Assembly: GCA_021817645.1 (NCBI GenBank)
Contig: JAKAGH010000134.1
Coordinates: 1 to 8,155, forward strand
Length of the DNA stretch: 8,155 bases
Direction: 5' to 3'
From: Deltaproteobacteria bacterium
Lineage (GTDB): Bacteria > Desulfobacterota > Desulfobaccia > Desulfobaccales > 0-14-0-80-60-11
Positions 5,879-8,155 of the stretch are shown in pieces. The position numbers and the translations under genes are program-made. Positions within the stretch are counted from its first letter, which is position 1, and every line of letters starts with the position of its first letter. Below the pieces are notes generated by a model. It was not told the origin of the DNA. It saw nothing but the letters and a program-made list of their open reading frames with translations, and searched no databases.

Positions 5879-6475
5879 ATGGCAAAAATTCTAGACCTCA
5901 CCGGCCTGGCCTGTCCGCTGCCGGTGGTGCGCACCAAGGAGGCCCTGGAGGCCGGAGGCGCCCAGCACCTGATCGTGATGGTGGACAATATCGCGGCCCG
6001 GGATAATGTCACCCGCTTCGCGGAGAGCCGGGGCTGCAAGGTGGAGGTGGCCGCGGCCGAGGGCTGCTACCACCTGACCATCCAGCCTCCGGCCGGCGGG
6101 GTGGCGGAAAGTTGCGTCTCCCCCCTGGCGGGCTTGACGCCGCTGGGCACGGTGGTGGTTTTTGCCTCCGACCGCATGGGCGAAGGCGAAGCCGAACTGG
6201 GGGCCATCCTCATGCGGGCCTTTTGCCAGACCCTGGTGCAGATGGAAGTTCCCCAAAAATTGCTCTTTTACAACCGGGGCGTCTTCCTGACCCTGAATGA
6301 CTCCCCGGTACTGGCCGAACTGAAAGGAGTGGAAGAGATGGGAGTGGAACTCCTGGTCTGCGGCACCTGCCTGGACTTCTATAAAGTCAAGGGACGCCTG
6401 GCCGCGGGCAAGGTCTCCAATATGTTCGCCATCCTGGAATCCCAGATGCAGGCCGGAAGGATTATCAGGCCGTAA
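5879..6475 (+). CDS. yedF: YedF family protein: TusA-like plus DsrE-like domains
   Basis: This 198-residue protein has two domains. Residues 1-70 are a TusA/SirA-like sulfur-carrier domain with the signature CPLP (C12-P15) in LTGLACPLPVVRTKEAL, where C12 would carry a persulfide or selenium. Residues 90-198 are a DsrE-like domain starting VVVFASDRMGEG and containing CGTCLDFY (C161 and C164), a redox or sulfur-transfer dithiol. This fusion is the architecture annotated as sulfurtransferase-like selenium metabolism protein YedF. It acts in the cytoplasm, presumably in sulfur or selenium trafficking, though its exact partner is not known. No selD, selA or other selenium gene is in view. ATG 5879 has AGGGG at 5868-5872, six bases away. 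The gene is bracketed on both sides by heptamer inverted-repeat elements, which isolates it from its neighbours. Confidence 0.88.
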   Translation: MAKILDLTGLACPLPVVRTKEALEAGGAQHLIVMVDNIAARDNVTRFAESRGCKVEVAAAEGCYHLTIQPPAGGVAESCVSPLAGLTPLGTVVVFASDRMGEGEAELGAILMRAFCQTLVQMEVPQKLLFYNRGVFLTLNDSPVLAELKGVEEMGVELLVCGTCLDFYKVKGRLAAGKVSNMFAILESQMQAGRIIRP

Positions 6476-6477
6476 AT

Positions 6478-6557
6478 AATGAGCAGTGAGCCGTAAGCAG
6501 TGAAATCCGCCGAATTTTTTCTGCTCACTGCTCACTGCTCACTGCTCACTGCTCACC
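6478..6557. repeat. Period-7 inverted-repeat element 2 (AGTGAGC / GCTCACT heptamers)
   Basis: This element occupies nearly the whole gap between the convergent yedF and dihaem cytochrome genes. The left arm reads AATGAGC (6478-6484), AGTGAGC, CGTAAGC and AGTGAAA. A spacer of about 17 bases includes six T. The right arm is five tandem heptamers, four GCTCACT (6523-6550) and a final GCTCACC (6551-6557). The left-arm TGAGCAGTGAGC (6480-6491) has perfect 12-base inverted matches in the right array, so a hairpin can form in several registers. It begins two bases after the yedF stop and ends one base before the cytochrome stop codon. A bidirectional transcription end or RNA-stabilising role is possible, but there is no terminal T run of the classic intrinsic kind. 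Confidence 0.85.
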
Positions 6558-6558
6558 C

Positions 6559-7980
6559 TCACAGCGCCCGCATAAAAGCTGTCAGGGCCTTTTTCTCCTG
6601 GTCGTTCAGTTTGATCCCGGTCACCAGGTTGAAAAATTCCACCGTGTCTTCCAGGGTCAGCAGACGGCCATCATGAAGATACGGGGGGGAATCCTTGATA
6701 CCCCTTAAGGGGAAGGTCTTGATGGGGCCGTCCGCGGAGGCCAGGCGGCCGTTGATCATCTTGGGCTTGTAAAAGCGCTCGGTTTTCATGTTGTGCATCA
6801 GGTTGTCGGTGTAGTAGGGCGGCGTATGGCAGGCCGCGCACCGGCCTTTGCCGAAGAAGATGTCCTGGCCCTTAAGCTCTTCCTCGGTGGCCTTTTGTGG
6901 GTCCAGTCTGCCGAACAGGTCCAGCTTGGGGGCCGGGGGAAAGTCCAGCAGCGCCTGGAACTCCGCCATGAAATGCACCTGGCTGCCCCGCTCCAGGATA
7001 TTGACCCCCTTCTTGGTGGCGATCACCGGGTCGCCGTCGAAGTAGGCGGCCCGCTGTTCGAATTCCGTAAAGTCTTCCACTGATTTCAAAGCCCGTTGCG
7101 AGCCGAAGAGGCGTTGAATATTTACGCCCCGCAAAGATGGCGTGTCCAGGCGGTGGCGGAACTCCTGGGGCCGGATGTCTCCCACCAGATGGGTGCCGGC
7201 GTTGGTGTGGCCGTTGGCGTGGCAGTCAAAGCAGCTCACCCCCTGGCTGGGGAGCTCCGAACGGCGGTCGTCCGTCTGGTTGAACTGCTGCTGCATAAAG
7301 GGGGTGACCAGGAGCCGCAGGCCTTCCAATTGTTTAGGATTGAGGATGCCGTTGAAGAGGTCCTGGTGATTCATAATGGTCACCAACTGGCCCTGGGACA
7401 CGTCCCCCAGGTCGGGCCGGGTGGTCAGATAAATGGCCGGGGGGAACTCCGGGAGAAAGTGATCCGGGAGGTCGAAGTCCAGATCGAAGCGGGTCAGGTC
7501 CCGGCCCGTTTGCTTCTTGATTTCGTTAATATGGAATTTGGGGAAGAGCATACCCCCTTCCGGGTGGTTGGGGTGGGGCAGGGGGAAAAAACCCGGGGGA
7601 AATAAATCCTTTTCCTTAATCTGCTCCGGGGTCAGGGCCGCGAGTTGCTCCCAGGTCTGGCCCGCAGGCAACTTGACGCGCACTCCCTCCTGGACGGGCT
7701 TGCCCCGGGACATGGCGACTCCCTGGGCCGGGTGGTTGCCCAGGTCATAACGCAGCGCCAGCAAGTCCTCCTGGCGCTTCATGATTTCTGGTTTGGCCGC
7801 TTTCATCCGGGTCATAATGCTGCTGAAATCTTCAGTGATGACCACCGGCGCATAACTGGAGCGTTTTTTCCCGGCCTTCTCTTCCGTGCCGGAGGCCATC
7901 CCCAGAACGAGGCTGGCGCCGAATAACGTACCGAACAATGCCAACAGGGTCCAAGTTCCTCTCTTTATTTTTCTTTTCAT
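6559..7980 (-). CDS. Secreted dihaem cytochrome c, peroxidase/MauG-like
   Basis: This 473-residue protein opens with a Sec signal peptide: basic MKRKIKR, a hydrophobic core to about residue 27, and probable cleavage near the ASG at 29-31. It should therefore be periplasmic. It has two haem c attachment motifs, CFDCH (250-254) and CAACH (381-385). After each comes a peroxidase-like segment: DTPSLRGV at 279-286, and FPLRGIKDSPPYLHDGRLLTLEDTV at 423-447, the latter closely resembling the C-terminal signature of bacterial cytochrome c peroxidases and MauG. It may reduce peroxide using electrons from a small cytochrome, or act as an oxidase of another substrate. It is longer than typical peroxidases of about 330 residues because some 210 residues without a haem motif precede the first CxxCH. 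The stop abuts repeat element 2. The start is fixed by a perfect AGGAGG seven bases upstream. Confidence 0.87.
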   Translation of the reverse strand: MKRKIKRGTWTLLALFGTLFGASLVLGMASGTEEKAGKKRSSYAPVVITEDFSSIMTRMKAAKPEIMKRQEDLLALRYDLGNHPAQGVAMSRGKPVQEGVRVKLPAGQTWEQLAALTPEQIKEKDLFPPGFFPLPHPNHPEGGMLFPKFHINEIKKQTGRDLTRFDLDFDLPDHFLPEFPPAIYLTTRPDLGDVSQGQLVTIMNHQDLFNGILNPKQLEGLRLLVTPFMQQQFNQTDDRRSELPSQGVSCFDCHANGHTNAGTHLVGDIRPQEFRHRLDTPSLRGVNIQRLFGSQRALKSVEDFTEFEQRAAYFDGDPVIATKKGVNILERGSQVHFMAEFQALLDFPPAPKLDLFGRLDPQKATEEELKGQDIFFGKGRCAACHTPPYYTDNLMHNMKTERFYKPKMINGRLASADGPIKTFPLRGIKDSPPYLHDGRLLTLEDTVEFFNLVTGIKLNDQEKKALTAFMRAL

Positions 7981-7987
7981 GAGCGTT

Positions 7988-7993
7988 CCTCCT
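7988..7993 (-). promoter_or_regulatory. Consensus ribosome binding site of the dihaem cytochrome gene
   Basis: On the minus strand this reads AGGAGG, the full Shine-Dalgarno consensus, seven bases before the ATG at 7980. It is the strongest ribosome binding site in the window. It decides the start and suggests high translation of the cytochrome. No convincing σ70 promoter was found in the bases to its right (7994-8155). Confidence 0.8.
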
Positions 7994-8134
7994 AGAGTCG
8001 GCGTGAATGTCTACTGCGGCGCCTGTGCGCTTCTTCAAAAATAAGCATCATCAGGGCCGGGGCAAGGAGGACAAGTCATTAATAGATATGGATAATTTGA
8101 CATCTAGACGAAATCTAAGAGAGAGAAGGGAAAA

Positions 8135-8155
8135 GTGGCAGATGCAGATCTTCTC
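8135..8155 (+). CDS. Possible gene start at the right edge (partial)
   Basis: A GTG at 8135 follows AGAAGGGAAAA, a good Shine-Dalgarno with a four-base spacer, and opens a frame reading V-A-D-A-D-L-L to the window end. It would be divergent from the cytochrome gene. An ATG at 8142 in another frame is an alternative with a poorer spacing. Seven codons cannot establish a product, so this is only a candidate start. A TTGACA at 8097-8102 lies upstream but has no matching -10 box. Confidence 0.3.

Noticed and set aside
5767..6557. CRISPR-like arrays
   Set aside because: Repeats are only seven bases with no unique spacers between units, and no cas genes are present.
5891..7605. Long frames opposite yedF (5891-6535) and opposite the dihaem cytochrome (7096-7605)
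   Set aside because: Both lie within clearly assigned genes on the other strand and lack recognisable motifs or convincing ribosome binding sites.
8064..8084. AAGGAGG followed by a possible ATT start at 8078
   Set aside because: The frame stops after five codons and ATT is a very rare start, so the strong Shine-Dalgarno match appears fortuitous.

Overview
This 8.2 kb GC-rich window reads as ordinary bacterial chromosome. Gene content suggests a Gram-negative anaerobe or microaerophile of the deltaproteobacterial (Desulfobacterota-like) kind: a YedF-type sulfur/selenium protein, a secreted dihaem peroxidase-like cytochrome c, a radical SAM/SPASM enzyme, a QueD homologue, an MthK-like K+ channel and a Ser/Thr kinase-fold protein. 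The taxon is inferred from gene style only. No tRNA, rRNA, CRISPR array, insertion sequence or phage gene was seen, and no gene-free stretch exceeds 300 bases.

Layout. At the left edge a kinase-fold protein runs leftward out of the window (572 to 1, minus strand). Its catalytic loop and DFG motif are degenerate, so it looks like a pseudokinase. A 250-base divergent region with an AT-rich patch separates it from a plus-strand series: CDP-alcohol phosphatidyltransferase (823-1431), HAD-IB phosphatase (1466-2098), a 69-residue helical protein (2171-2380), a QueD-like protein (2387-2758), and a radical SAM protein with a cysteine-rich C-terminus (2783-4009). After a small hairpin comes a two-gene unit: a two-helix K+ channel with RCK domains (4097-5263), whose stop overlaps the start of a stand-alone cyclic-nucleotide-binding-domain protein (5260-5760). 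Then yedF (5879-6475). A dihaem cytochrome c of the peroxidase/MauG class faces it on the minus strand (7980-6559). A possible plus-strand gene start lies at the extreme right edge.

How the genes may work together. The phosphatidyltransferase and HAD-IB pair could make and dephosphorylate a phospholipid head-group intermediate. The channel and the cyclic-nucleotide protein look like a ligand-gated K+ conductance split over two translationally coupled genes. The others have no obvious shared pathway.

The most unusual non-coding signal is a pair of period-7 inverted-repeat elements. They almost completely fill the two intergenic gaps on either side of yedF (5767-5863 and 6478-6557). Their heptamer units, AGTGATC and AGTGAGC, differ at one base, and both elements have a short left arm of about three to four units, a T-rich spacer and a longer right arm in inverted orientation. 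They look like members of one heptamer-repeat family.
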